From Flaccisagitta enflata (taxonomy: Eukaryota; Chaetognatha; Sagittoidea; Aphragmophora): DNA of 64,000 nucleotides. Made by a program: the position numbers and the translations under genes. Below are positions 19,921-63,818 of this stretch, in pieces. Position 1 is the stretch's first letter. The number at the start of each line of letters is the position of its first letter. The stretch covers positions 9,300,001-9,364,000 of the forward strand of contig OZ231126.1 of NCBI GenBank assembly GCA_965153355.1, read 5' to 3'. The notes beneath the pieces were generated by a model. That model was not told where the DNA came from. It made no database searches and saw only the letters and a program-made list of their open reading frames with translations.

Positions 19921-20060
19921 GAACAAGGCCGGATACACGGCTACCCCAGTCGCCTGCGGTTGGGCAGGAGCAGTGCTGGTGAAGGTCACTAGGGCATTTG
20001 GGCAGGAGCAGTAAGCTCAAAAACGCCCAAAAAGTAAAAAAGGGGATCGACCGACCGACA
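19921..20060 (+). mobile_element. Family B fragment, GTCGCG-like
   Basis: AACAAGGCCGGATACACGGC, CCCCAGTCGCCTGCGGTTGG, GGGCAGGAGCAG, AAAAAGTAAAAA and a short (GACC)n. The 3' hairpin is missing. Confidence 0.75.
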
Positions 20061-20199
20061 TACTATCTAGCTCAAAAGTAAAGACACAAACATATTGGGC
20101 AATACGTATCTCCATTTTGAAAATAAAATTGATACAAAAATTAGTGAGATTCAGAAACTAGATTAAATATCTGATCAAATGGCACCAACCGCATTCTTC

Positions 20200-21310
20200 C
20201 AAGTCCAAGCGTTTAGAAACCACAGACAAAACAAGATTGTTACTCCAAATCAAAAATGGCAAAAACATTGCAATTAGTTGATGAAAGATGGCGTTTTAAT
20301 ACATTGCACCGCTACAACCAGGTAATGGCACATCAAACTGGGTGTCTACCCCTTTAGTGGTTAGCCTGGAAACATCCCCGATCAAAATCTCATTGAATCG
20401 CTTTAGTCTCGGAGGAGGAAGCTTCAAAGCAAAAAACGCGCAATATGGCTGCAGGGCTAAATAATTGCAAAAGCGTTACATTGTCAGCGGTACCCGATGC
20501 CCCTATGTTGATGTATATGAGGATGAGATGATGAGAGGGGCCGCGGCCCCGGAGGGGCCGATGACCTATGATTCCACATAGGGCAATTTTCTTCAATTTC
20601 CGTTTTCTGTCTGTTTGCAGACCTGGTTTGTTGAGCAATGGGCCTGATTTGAGGTCTGAGATGCCATATTTGTGGTCTTAGGGGCCACATTTGAGGCTAG
20701 AGCTGAGAAGATTGATTTGGACCTGGGTGGAGAGGACATTGACAAATGAAGTTTTGATAAGCGGATTTGGGGTCTGCTTTTGGGCTGGAGAGGTCAGATT
20801 TAGGATCTTATAGTTAAAGGCCTGACTGGGGGTCTGAAAGGCCTGCATCAGGGTTTTGGAGGCTTCATTTCGGAACTGAGGCTTGATTTGAGATCTGAAA
20901 GGCCTGATTTGGGTCTCAGAGGCCTAATTTAAGGTCTGAGAGGCTTAATTTCGATTCTGGAAGGCCTGATTTTGGGTCTGAGAGGCGTACTTTTGGGTTT
21001 TAGAGGCCTGATTTGGGGTCTGAGAGGCCTGATTAGAGGTCAGGGAGGCCTCATTGGGGCTTAGTCTGGGAAGCCTGGTTTGAGGTTTGGGGGGGGAGAT
21101 GGACAGACAGACGGACAGACAGATGAAAACCATAGAAAATTGCCCTATATGGAATTATAGGTCATTGTCCTCTCCGGGGTCGCTGCCCCAAAAGAATCAT
21201 TGTAATAATCTGGGAAAGATCTCACTAACTTAATTCAAATCTCTCTACAAATGCATGTTAAGGCATATGAAGGCGGTTGTTAATACCAAAGGAGGACACA
21301 GCAAGTATTA
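20200..21310 (+). pseudogene. Second degenerate Tc1-like transposase, split by an insertion
   Basis: Left part 20200-20473 aligns by eye to 2180-2455 and reads GNIPDQNLIESL near 20365-20400, as in the Tc1 motif SPDLNPIExL. Right part 21197-21310 reads KSLYKCMLRHMKAVVNTKGG then HSKY and a stop, as in the Tc1 C-terminus. A family C element (20474-21192) sits between them. The copy at 2200-2575 lacks this insertion, so it serves as an empty site. Confidence 0.7.
20474..21192 (+). mobile_element. Family C minisatellite element
   Basis: 5' part TCAGCGGTACCCGATGCCCC and GGGGCCGCGGCCCCGGAGGG, then GATGACCTATGATTCCACAT. Next is an array of about 21-22-bp units (GGCCTGATTTGGGGTCTGAG), then (GACA/GACG)n. 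The tail ATGGAATTATAGGTCATTG and CTCCGGGGTCGCTGCCCC is the inverse of the head. Confidence 0.85.
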
Positions 21311-21603
21311 AACATATTTCAAAATTGTATTACATATTATTTATTGAACAAATTTATCAATGCTCTTCTTGTGTCTATACGTTTCAGCTAGATAGTAGCG
21401 GGATGTATAGAAACGCGAAGCACGTGACTGAAGAAGACGAAAAGAAGAAGAAAAAGAAGAAGAAAAAGAAAAAGAAAAAGAAAAAGAAGAAAGAAAGCAG
21501 AAGAAATGTATGAAGAAGACGAAGAAGAAGAAAAAGGGAGGGAGATAGAGATTTAAATGAATACAATACATCCAATCCAGGAAATCCAGCTCTCATTTAA
21601 ATA
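21193..21603. repeat. Purine-rich GAA/AAAGAA tract and flank
   Basis: 21436-21540 is almost pure (GAA)n/(AAAGA)n. The flank up to 21310 belongs to the Tc1-like relic. No gene. Confidence 0.8.
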
Positions 21604-22522
21604 CAGACGGGACCCTAATAAGAGCGGAGGAGGGACCCAAAGCTTTAGCAGCCCCCCCTACAGCTTCCATAGCTCAAGAAATTATCTCACTTTCAGTGGC
21701 GGTTGACACCTTAGGTAGATACAATTGACGCCACCGTGGCGATTTTTGAATTTCCACCAAGAAAACCCTCAAACTTTTGAAATTGATGAAAAAAACTGTT
21801 CAATTTTATTTGGGTAGATTAGGGTGATTTCACTACATCTAGTATGGGGTAGCGAAAATTTTGTATCATAACAATTATCATTTTCCTACGGAAATCTCTT
21901 CATAAGCTATTCACAATACCATTTGTAAAAAAAAAAGATTTAAGCCATGATCCGTTTTCATACAAATATAAACGATGGCAGTGCAGTTCAAAAATATTTT
22001 TATGCTTTACCTTCCCTTAAAGAAATGATGATCACGGTGAGTTACCATCGGAGAAAATCTCTAACAAAAACAGTTTCAGACAGCATATCTAATCCTCTAT
22101 AACATGTCTTGGAAACTCGAGGGTACCTCAATTATAAATGCCCATTCAATGAAGTCAAAGTTGTGTTAATATTGAAATACTCATAGGTGAGGAACATGTT
22201 GTTTTTCTCAGTTTTTTTTTCTCGCTGTAAGGCCACCTGTCCACAAGGAACGTTTGTTTAGGTGTCTTTTTATGTAAGTTCACTTATATTACTAAAAATG
22301 TCATTATGATTTGAGCGTTGTGACGAAGCTCAGGTTCGCTTGCTACTAAATCTAGGGGTGTTCTAGAAATTCAAAAATTGCCACGGTGGCGCAAATTGTA
22401 TCCACCTAAAGTGTCAACCGCCACTGAAAGTGAGAAAATTGCATGAGCCATGTAAGCTGAAGGGGGGGGAGGCTGCTGAGACTTTGGGTCCCTCCTCGCC
22501 TCTTATTAGGGTCCTGTCTGTA
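21602..22522. mobile_element. 917-bp MITE with long inverted termini and TA duplication
   Basis: Inverted arms of about 150 bp: left CAGACGGGACCCTAATAAGA from 21604, right ending TCTTATTAGGGTCCTGTCTG at 22520, each flanked by TA. The TA duplication suggests a Tc1/mariner-superfamily source. Interior is AT-rich without a transposase frame. Confidence 0.85.
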
Positions 22523-22768
22523 GAAAGACGGACGGGCTTAGCATTGATTCAAAACAATAAAAATCAACGATGGCCCTTTTTTGATTTCAAACAGTTTCCT
22601 TCATCGCATGAAAAAGATGCGACGATCACCCGGGACCAAGGTCTGCGCGCATAGAACCTTTCTGTTACAATTTTTCGTTCGATTTCACTGCTTTTGTTAA
22701 AATTATAAAACTGCCATCCACTTAAAAACTTGTTCATAATTCGTTTGCATGATTCTACAACATCGTAG
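22523..22768. other. Stretch upstream of the first recognised MACPF-gene exon
   Basis: No start codon with coding sense and no signal-peptide-like frame was found. Probably intron, since the exon at 22769 begins with a usable 3' splice site. Confidence 0.5.
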
Positions 22769-36293
<13,525 letters not shown>

Positions 36294-36524
36294 ATGAATT
36301 AACTTCAACAACACATGACAACTCCAGTTGCCCTAGGAGTAGGGACACTATCCTTCATTATAATTTTTACTTTCATAAGCGTAAAAGCGGTATAAGCGGT
36401 CTTCATTTCTGGATAACCTTCGATCACCTCATAAACTTATCATTGGTAAGTGGGGAGGCTGGTTGCAGTGAGCCAAGGAATGAAACTGAAACTCGATTTT
36501 CTAATTATGAAAACACGCTGTAGC

Positions 36525-36573
<49 letters not shown>

Positions 36574-36885
36574 TTTGTGTCGGTGTGTGTGTGTGCTGGG
36601 CTGTTCGAGCCTGCCCACCCGTCCGCGACGATATTGTAACCCGAGTTACGTTTTCTTTTTTTCTGTCCAGGATTAAAGGTGGATTACTCAATTAACTTAT
36701 TTCAATCAATTACGTGGTGCCTCAACTGATAGACTCTTGATAAAGCCACCTGTGATTTTGGATAATCGATTTTACTATGATTTTACTGAATGTAATGAAT
36801 TCGTTTTACATGTATTTTTAGCACTTTACTAATCGTTTTTGGAATAAGATAAATGGAACTTTGCAAACTGCTCTTAATAGTTCTC
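36294..36885. other. 3' flank of the MACPF gene
   Basis: (GT)n at 36523-36569 and a family B fragment (CCTGCCCACCCGTCCGCGAC, ATATTGTAACCC) at 36609-36643. No AATAAA close to the stop; the first is at 36960 inside the next inverted repeat, so the 3' end is undecided. Confidence 0.5.
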
Positions 36886-37122
36886 AGTACTATCTTCACA
36901 ACAAAAATCTTCCCACCTGATATCTACCATCAACTTTGGAAGAGTGCTGCCCGTAAACAAATAAAGCTATGACAACCAGATTGGTCCTATTTGAAAGAGT
37001 TGTTTTAATTCATTTAAATGGGACCAATCTGGGGTCAGTAGCTTTGTTTGTTTAGAAGCAGCACATTTTCAAAGTATATGCTTGTTTTGAGGTGGGAAGA
37101 TTTTATTTGTGAAGATAGTATG
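36886..37122. repeat. Near-palindrome, arms of about 110 bp
   Basis: AGTACTATCTTCACAA ... AACCAGATTGGTCC and GGACCAATCTGG ... TTGTGAAGATAGTATG face each other around about 37003. Contains the AATAAA at 36960-36965. Confidence 0.85.
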
Positions 37123-37617
37123 TACAGAAACGACAATTTGACGTGGACAATGAGAGTTATTCGTAAGATGCTTGCACTTGATGGGGAGCGAAATTATATC
37201 TATTAAGGTCATTTTTTGCTTCATCAAAGGTCGTCTGTTAGTAGGTCTGTCACGCATTCACGATCCTACGGGTTAAAGTTTTGACCTCCACTGCTTTGAG
37301 ATTTGCGAATTTACACTCGCTCATTTGAACACAGATTCGCAACTGACGGTCAATCTCATGTGCTCAAGCATTCTCAAATGCAATGGTTCGTCAACTCGTC
37401 CCTGAATCTGCGGTGGTCATTTGTTTTCTTAGCCAGAAAGGAGCTTGCAAATGCGTTTCTATGACTCCTACCGACTTCATCGAAACAAAGAATATTCCTG
37501 CATTCAGGTTCCCGGGGGGAAACTTGTCCAGTCAACATTTTTCTCGTCAATGTGGTACTATCTCTTTTATCTCTTTTTTCTCCGTAGAACATTCTCGCAT
37601 TTCGTTCAAGAGGTTAT
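37123..37617. other. Intergenic, no gene seen
   Basis: A 131-codon + frame (37383-37778) runs into a family B fragment and has no recognised motif. Confidence 0.5.
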
Positions 37618-37736
37618 TCAGTTGCGTGCACACGTCTGTCGGACGGTCGGTTCATTGGCGTCTACAGGCATGTTTTTGCATTGCTGCCCCTGCCCATCCG
37701 CACACCACTTGGTTCGCTGTGTATCCGTCTCTGATC
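37618..37736 (-). mobile_element. Decayed family B fragment
   Basis: CAGTTGCGTGCACACGTCTG, (GTCGG) words, TGCTGCCCCTGCCCATCCGC and GTGTATCCGTCT. Confidence 0.6.
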
Positions 37737-37837
37737 ATTTACCAGAGTCGCTTGCCGGTGGGGAATGGTGGTGATTAAAAAGGCTAATCAAGTGTTTGTC
37801 CAAGAGCAGTATTGCAAAAACCGCTCGTTGACGCCCT

Positions 37838-38414
37838 AACACCCCTGACATAATTAGGCGAACTGGGATCATATGCCCTAGAAGGTGAAATATTGGCCAA
37901 AGCTCTTCAAGACTTGACATAGAGATAGCTAAAATGTCATATTTTAACATAGTAGACCAACATACGGGGATTATTCACTGGTAGAAGGATGAGGAGGTGA
38001 TAAGTCAGAAATGGCAAATCGGATTGTGACGGATTTTCCCAGAAATATTTTTACAAAAAGATGGCACAACCCTACAGCTGTTTTTCGCGGCCTATACTGA
38101 AGTTTTTTGGCCTTTGATGGCTAAAAACTCATTCTGTAGATGAAATAAAGAGAGGAGGTCAAAGAAATGGGCAGGGGCAGCCCTTGATGCTATAAAAAAG
38201 AAACTTGGTAATAATGGACAAAGTGGAACTGTCTTTTATCAGAGAATGGCTACAAAATAGGATCTCAACTTATTCGTTTTGGTAATTTTGGCTGAACTTG
38301 GACGGAATTTACCTTAGTCCATATGTACATATCCCAAAGTACCAATTCAATCACTTTGTCAGGCTCAAATAAATGAAATTCAACCCTAGTTCGCCTAATT
38401 TTGTCAGGGGTGTT
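37838..38414. mobile_element. 577-bp MITE-like element
   Basis: Inverted termini AACACCCCTGACATAATTAG at left and CTAATTTTGTCAGGGGTGTT at right, extending to about 28 bp. No transposase frame. A family C element begins ten bases after its right end. Confidence 0.75.
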
Positions 38415-38423
38415 GAAACGCTG

Positions 38424-38866
38424 AAACAGGTCGCCTAAGGGCAGTATGTGGTCAGCGATACCCCTTGCCCTGCTTTGCATGGTTGTTAATAGGAATGAGA
38501 GGAAGGAGGGCAGTCCTGTAGAACACAGAGGTACTTTTGTTTGTCTGTCCGTCCGTCCATCCGTCGGTCAGGCCTGAGAGGGCAGAATCAAAGCCTGAGA
38601 GGGCAGATTTCAGGCCTGAGAGGACAGGTTTCAGGTTTGAGAAGGTAGATTTTAGGTCTTAGAGGGCAGATTAAAGGCCTGAGAGGGCAGATTCAAGGCC
38701 TAAGAGGGCAGGTTTCAGGCTTGAGAGGGTAGATTTTAGGACTTAAAGCGCAAATTTCAGGCCTGAGAGGGCCTGGGGGGATCAATGGATGGACAGACGG
38801 ACGGACGGACGAACAGGTCTCCCCATGTGTTCTACAGGACTTCGTCCCCTTCGGGGCCGCTGCCCA
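38424..38866 (+). mobile_element. Family C minisatellite element
   Basis: Starts AAACAGGTCGCCTAAGGGCA and GTCAGCGATACCCC, TCCTGTAGAACACAGAGG, (GTCC)n, about 21-23-bp units (CTGAGAGGGCAGATTTCAGG), (GGAC)n, then the inverse TGTGTTCTACAGGACTTC and hairpin CCCCTTCGGGG ending GCCGCTGCCC. Complete copy. Confidence 0.9.
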
Positions 38867-39662
38867 AAAACCGACGGGCCGACCGACGGACAGCAGGTTA
38901 AAAAGTTGCGTACATACGACTAAGAATCGATGGTACAGAACGGTTTTTTATTTTTGAGCTATAACACTTTGAACCAACTGACCAGCGGACAGGTCGACTG
39001 ACCGTAACAGTTTAGTCGTGGCTCCGTGAAAAGTTCAGTGAATGTTGAAGCCTGAGTTTCAGTTTATAAGCCCAAAGTCTCAGGCATATCCTAAGTGAAG
39101 CATGAACCCATGAGGGACAAATATTTATTCCTGGCATAAAACAAGGACTTGCCTTAGTGTTGGGAACATTTACAAGGACATGCAAATTTGTCACCCAGTA
39201 TCATCTCGTCACAGCATTATCTTCCACGGCATCATGCTAATTAGGGCCATAGGGAGGGTTGCTGGAAGTCGGAAGATCATGGCATCAATTTCTGGAGAAA
39301 GTAAAGATGGTGATGGCCTTGAAACTAGTCTCTATGCCTCAGATGAGAGAAAATTCAAAACATTTGCTTGTGCTAATTGTGAAACATCCGACGTGGCCAA
39401 CCGTCGCATGACTATGTTCCTCGGTATGATGACAGTGAGATTTCCTATACGGCGCCTATCACACTCTCATTCAGGTTAAAACCATATACATATCGCCGTT
39501 TTAAACTTTCACGAACACACTAATCGCGCGAAATTCAGAACCTTCGTACACGTTATATCTGTGGAAGTGGCTTCACGAGTTAAGAATGCGCTTTGTGATT
39601 TTGGAAGGCGCTTTGTGATTTTGGTAGGCGCTTTGTGATAAGTCAAACTTCACCTTTTTGTG
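38867..39662. other. Intergenic, upstream of gene 2
   Basis: A family B 3' end (GACC)n plus GTTGCGTACATACGAC lies at 38869-38927. A 99-codon frame (39180-39479) shows no known motif. Three AGGCGCTTTGTGATTTTGG-like short repeats sit at 39590-39640. Confidence 0.5.
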
Positions 39663-59000
<19,338 letters not shown>

Positions 59001-59008
59001 GTAAGTTC

Positions 59009-59208
59009 AACAAGGCCAACACCTATAAGTCGCGTGCGAGACTTACAGATTGACTTAGAATGACTTAAAATGACTTAGTATACTAAGTATGACTAAAACA
59101 AATAAAATTGATAAAAAAAGTAAAAGTGTGACCAACCAACCGACCGACCAACCAGCCGACCAACGGACGGACAAAGTGGGGTGTAGAGTCGCGTGCACGC
59201 GACTAAAA
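59009..59208 (+). mobile_element. Family B element, GTCGCG subfamily
   Basis: ACAAGGCCAACACCTATAAG, TCGCGTGCGAG, AGTGTGACCAACCAACCG, (GACC)n, AAAGTGGGGTGTAGAGTCGC and the perfect hairpin GTCGCGTGCACGCGAC. Confidence 0.88.
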
Positions 59209-59710
59209 AGTAATGGTCAAAAGAAAATTCAACTAACCGCTTATTTTTGTAGCACATCAATCAGCTTGAACCAGGTTAAGTTTAAGATTGTCAAATGCCG
59301 CTGACATGACATTCGTTTACTGCCGGGAAATCTTAATTGCAATGAGACCTACAAGTTTTAATTTCAATTTATTATGTTTTCCTTTTATGCCCCATAAATT
59401 GAGAATTACAAGCGGGGACTGACGTCATGTTCTTATTGTACTTAAACTATGTATTTATACTATGTACTTTCTAACCTATAAAAGAAGAAAAAATATATTT
59501 TAATATGATTTGACTTCATTTACCAATGTCAATTTGTTTCTGTCATCGTCAAGTTGTAGAAAGTGAAAAAAAATATCAAAGGAATGGCAAATGAAGCGTG
59601 CTCACGCTCATTGCAAACTTATTTGAGTTACAAAAGTGTTTTATTGTGGTTGTGTGACTTTCTGACCGGGGGTGTGTATCTTTTATTATTTGTGTGTAGC
59701 CGCGCTTTAC
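59209..59710. other. No confirmed gene
   Basis: TTTTTGTAG/CACATCAATCAGCTTGAACCAG/GTTAAG at 59247-59282 could be a 22-base micro-exon, but it is too short to support. The rest is AT-rich. Confidence 0.4.
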
Positions 59711-60109
59711 TTCACGGCTCACTATCTTTCTGTTTGTCGCTGTTGGTCTGTCTGTCAAGAATTTTAGGAGGTTATGATGGGTGTTGAGGATGAGTTAGTT
59801 CAGTCGCACTTGTGCCAGGTGGTTGACCGAATGTAAATGTAATACAAGTGGCGTTCGCCATTATGTGTCCCACGATAAAATGAGCATGAATTAATAACGC
59901 AATAATAAAAAAAAAATATCAATATTCAGAGAAATCTGTGTTATATATATATTAGTCGCCTGTGGGTGCTCCTACAACCTGTCGTCATAACTGCGGGGCT
60001 TTTAACTGTGGGGCCTATAACAGCGAGGCCTATAACCACGGGCTTCTAACAGCAGGGCTTGTAACTGTTTAGCTTATAATTGCTGGGCTCATAACTACGG
60101 GGCTTTTTA
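59711..60109 (+). repeat. Direct duplication, copy 1 (with family A 5' end)
   Basis: Nearly identical to 61785-62178. It includes the family A start ACAAGTGGCGTTCGCCATT, TGTGTCCCACGA, and a 15-bp minisatellite (AACTGCGGGGCTT words, 59988-60108). Confidence 0.93.
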
Positions 60110-61230
60110 GATGCGTCCTCGCATCTCTATAAGAGGGTCTGTCCGTCCGTCCGTCGGTCTGTCCGTCCGTCCGTGTGTCCGTTACGCCTCTTCTTAAATC
60201 ACATCTATCCATCTCAAATCACCCAACAACCACCCCTGACCATTTTTAGATGCGTCCTCGCATCTCTATAAGAGGGTCTGTCCGTCCGTCCGTCGGTCTG
60301 TCCGTCCGTCCGTGTGTCCGTTACGCCTCTTCTTAAATCACATCTATCCATCTCAAATCACCCAACAACCACCCCTGACCATTTTTAGATGCGTCCTCGC
60401 ATCTCTATAAGAGAGGTCTGTCCGTCCTCCTCCGTCCGTGTGTCCATCCTCTTCTTAAATCACATCTATCCATCTCAAATCACCCAACAACCACCCCTGA
60501 CTATTTTAGATGCGTCTCGCATCTCTATAAGAGGCTGTCCGTCCGTCCCGTCGTCCGTCCGTCCGTCTGTGTGTCCGTTACGCCTCTTCTTAAATCACAT
60601 CTATTCATCTCAAATCATCAACAACCACCCTGACCATTTTAGATGCCTCGCATCTCTATAAGAGGGTCTGTCCGTCCGTCCGTCGGTCCCCGTCCGTCCG
60701 TGTCCGCAGCGCCTCTTAAATCACATCTATCCATCTCAATCACCCAACAACCACCCCTGACCATTTTTAGATGCGTCTCGCATCTCTATAAGAGGTCTGT
60801 CCGTCCGCCCGTCGTCCGCCGTCCGTCCGTGTGTCCGTGGCTCTTCTTAAATCCATCCATCCATCTCAAATCACCCAACAACTACCCTGACTATTTTTAG
60901 ATGTTGCCTCGCATCTCTATAAGAGGGTCTGTCCGTCCGTCCGTCGGTCCGTCCGTCCGCCCGTGTGTCCGTTACGCTCTTCTTAAATCACATCTATCCA
61001 TCTCAAATCACCCAACAACCACTGACCATTTTTAGAGTGCGCCTCAGATTCTATAAGAGGGTCTGTCCGTCCGCTGGTCCGTCCGTCCTTCCGTGTGTCC
61101 ACACGCCTCTTCTAAATCACATCTATCCATCTCAAATCACCCAACAACCACTCCTGACCATTTTTAGATGCGTCCTCGCACTTATAGAAAGGGCCTGTCC
61201 GCCCGTCGGTCCGTCCGTCCGTCCGTGTTC
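60109..61230. repeat. 139-bp satellite built from a family B hairpin end
   Basis: About eight units. Each starts with the hairpin AGATGCGTCCTCGCATCT, then CTATAAGAGGGTCTGTCC, (GTCC)n, and AAATCACATCTATCCATCTC. The first two units are identical at 139 bp; later ones carry many 1-2-base deletions. The single-copy relative is at 48951. Confidence 0.95.
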
Positions 61231-61610
61231 ATTCCTCAAGGTCATAACTTATCATGATTTTTGGTCTTCGTTGATTTAGCCCCCATCCCTCCCACCTCCA
61301 CAATTCCATTTTTTTAAAATCAAATTCTTTGAATACATTTTTTAACAAATCAAATAACTCTAGTTAGCTTTTACTAAATAGTACCAACTCTCTGGACACA
61401 ATAAAACAGAAAGATCTAAGCACACATGATTATTTCTTCAAACAGAATTTTTTCAGAACATTTACTTCATCAAAAGATACCTTTATTTAGCCATGTATAT
61501 GAAGAACCACAATATGCAAGATTCATTGTAGGGTGATGGAAACGAAGTAATCTCCCCCCTTCTTTCAAAACGCTGTGACCTGTGCTGTGGCAGGACGATT
61601 CTTGAACTCT

Positions 61611-61678
<68 letters not shown>

Positions 61679-61784
61679 TTGACATTCACAATGATGTACT
61701 CATAACATGAAAAATGAAAATGAAGACCTAGACTGGCGAAAGCAATGAGAAACATAGTCCTATTTATCTCTCTCTCTCTCTCTC
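61231..61784. repeat. Spacer with (CT)n tracts
   Basis: (CT)n at 61609-61674 and 61767-61784. Nothing coding seen. Confidence 0.8.
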
Positions 61785-62178
61785 TTCACGGCTCACTATC
61801 TTTCTGTTTGTCGCTGGGTCTGTCTGTCAAGAATTTTAGGAGGTTATGATGGGTGTCCGATGAGTTAGTTCAGTCCGCCTTGTGCCAGGTGGTTACCGAA
61901 TGTAAATGTAATACAAGTGGCGTTCGCCATTATGTGTCCCACGATAAAATGAGCATGAATTAATAACGCAATAATAAAAAAAAAATATCAATATTCAGAG
62001 AAATCTGTGTTATATATATATTAGTCGCCTGTGGGTGCTCCTACAACCTGTCGTCATAACTGCGGGGCTTTTAACTGTGGGGCCTATAACAGCGAGGCCT
62101 ATAACCACGGGCTTCTAACAGCAGGGCTTGTAACTGTTTAGCTTATAATTGCTGGGCTCATAACTACGGGGCTTTTTA
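61785..62178 (+). repeat. Direct duplication, copy 2 (with family A 5' end)
   Basis: Same content as 59711-60109 with a few short deletions, mostly before 61913. Here the family A 5' end is followed by its satellite as expected. Confidence 0.93.
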
Positions 62179-63337
62179 CTGTGACAGACATTCGGAGAAA
62201 ACTAGGTGGTGTGACAAACATTCAGAAAAAACTGGGTGGTGTGACAGATATTTGGAGAAAACCGGGTGGTGTGACAGACATTAGGAAAAAACTGGGTGGC
62301 ATGACAGACATTTGGAGAAAACTAGGTGGTGTGACAGATATTTGAAGGAAACTGGGTAATGTAACAAATATTTGGATAAAACTGGGCTATGTGACAGACT
62401 TTTGGAGAAACCTGGGTGGTGTGACAGACATTTAGAGTAAACTGGAGGGTGTGACAGACATTCAGAGCAAACTGGGTTGTGTGACAGACATTCGGAGAAA
62501 ACTGGGTGGTGTGACGGACATTCAGAGAAAACTGGGTGGTGTGACAGACATTCGGAGAAAACTAGGTGGTGTGACAGATATTTGGAGAAATCTCGGCGGT
62601 GTAGGAGACATTAGGAGAAAACTGGGTGGTGTGACGGAGAATCTTGTTTTGTGTGACAGACATCGGAGAATATTAGGTTGTGTGACAGACATCGAAGAAA
62701 TTTAGGTTGTGTGACAGACATTGGAGAATGTTGGGTTGTGTGACAGACATTGGAGAATGTTGGGTTGTGTGACAGACATTGGAGAATCTTAGGATGTGTG
62801 ACAGACATTGGAGAATCCTGGGTTGTGTGACAAATATCGGAGAATTTTGGGTTTTGTGACAGACATTGGAAAATCTCGGGTTGTGTGACAGACATGGGAA
62901 AATCTTGTGTTGAGTGACAGACATCGGAGAATCTTGGGTTGTGTGACAGACATCGGATAATCTTGGGTTGTGTGACAGACATCGGAGAATCTCGGGTTGT
63001 GTGACAAACATTGGAGAATTTTGGGTTTTTTGACAGACATTGGAGAATTTTGGGTTGTTTGACAGACATCGGAAAATCTTGCGTCGTGTGACAGACATGG
63101 GAGAATCTTGGGCTGTTTGACAAACATTGGAAAATCTTGGGTTGTGTGACAGACATCGGAGAATTTTGGGTTGTGTGACAGACATCGTAGAATTTTGGTA
63201 TGTGTTATAGTCTTATAAAAGTAAGGAAAATTTGATAAGTGTGACAGACAGGGAGAAGTCTGGGTAGCGGAGAAGGAGAAAGAGAAGGAGAAGGAGATAA
63301 TTGTGGGTATTTAGCGTTCCGCTATCGTGGAACACAA
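61913..63337 (+). mobile_element. Family A satellite element
   Basis: 5' end ACAAGTGGCGTTCGCCATT, TGTGTCCCACGA, 15-bp minisatellite (62057-62177), 29-bp array (62178-63260), AGAAGGAGAAAGAGAAGGAG, then the 3' hairpin TTAGCGTTCCGCTATCGTGG and AACACAA. The hairpin stem here has a matching A-to-G or T-to-C change relative to the other copies but remains mostly paired. Confidence 0.82.
62178..63260. repeat. 29-bp satellite array A2
   Basis: 62178-62640 has AGAAAACTGGGTGGTG units; 62641-63200 has GAGAATCTTGGGTTGTG units, the same order as in 49978-50774. Confidence 0.95.
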
Positions 63338-63354
63338 AAAGAAAAAAATATTTA

Positions 63355-63410
63355 AACAAGGCCAAGAGATGTCCAATAGATGCGTCCTCTTTAGACGTAA
63401 GATATTATCA
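63355..63410 (+). mobile_element. Family B 5' end fragment, GATGCG subfamily
   Basis: AACAAGGCCAAGAGATGTCC, then AATAGATGCGTCCTCTTTAG. It gives the 5' motif AGATGCGTCCTC that matches the GATGCG hairpins at 60109 onwards. Confidence 0.7.
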
Positions 63411-63486
63411 TACAATTTATTAAGATATTAAGATATAGTAATATGAAAATATAAAGATTTAGAGATAAAGAGAAAAATATAAACTG

Positions 63487-63815
63487 ATTCTCCCCACGCC
63501 TCCCCACCTCCCCCACACCCCCCCCCCACGCCCTCCCTCACCCCTCCCCACCCCCCCACCCCTCCCCACCCCTCCCCACGCCCTTCCCCCCCACGCCTCC
63601 CCACCCCTCCCCCACGCCTCCCCACCCTCCCACCTCCCACGCCTCCCTCCCCCCCCCACGCCCCCCCCACGCCTCCCCACCCCTCCCCACCCTCTCCTCC
63701 CCTCCCACCCCCACCCCTCCCCCCCACGCCTCCCCCCCTTCCCCCCACGCCTTCCCCACGCCTCCCCCCACGCCTCCCCACGCCTTCCCTCCCCCCACAC
63801 CCCCTGCCTCAATCT
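63487..63815. repeat. C-rich CCCCACGCCTCCCC array
   Basis: Degenerate units on CCCCACGCCTCCCCACCCCT over about 330 bp, very pyrimidine-biased. Gly-rich minus frames are artefacts. Confidence 0.93.
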
Positions 63816-63818
63816 CAC

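Noticed and set aside
37971-38110. Possible DDE-transposase fragment (LQKDGTTLQL)
   Set aside because: Only one short motif in one frame, with no flanking support, inside a 577-bp MITE-like element.
39180-39479. 99-codon + frame upstream of gene 2
   Set aside because: No homology recognised, no splice sites that join it to exon 39663, average composition; could be chance.
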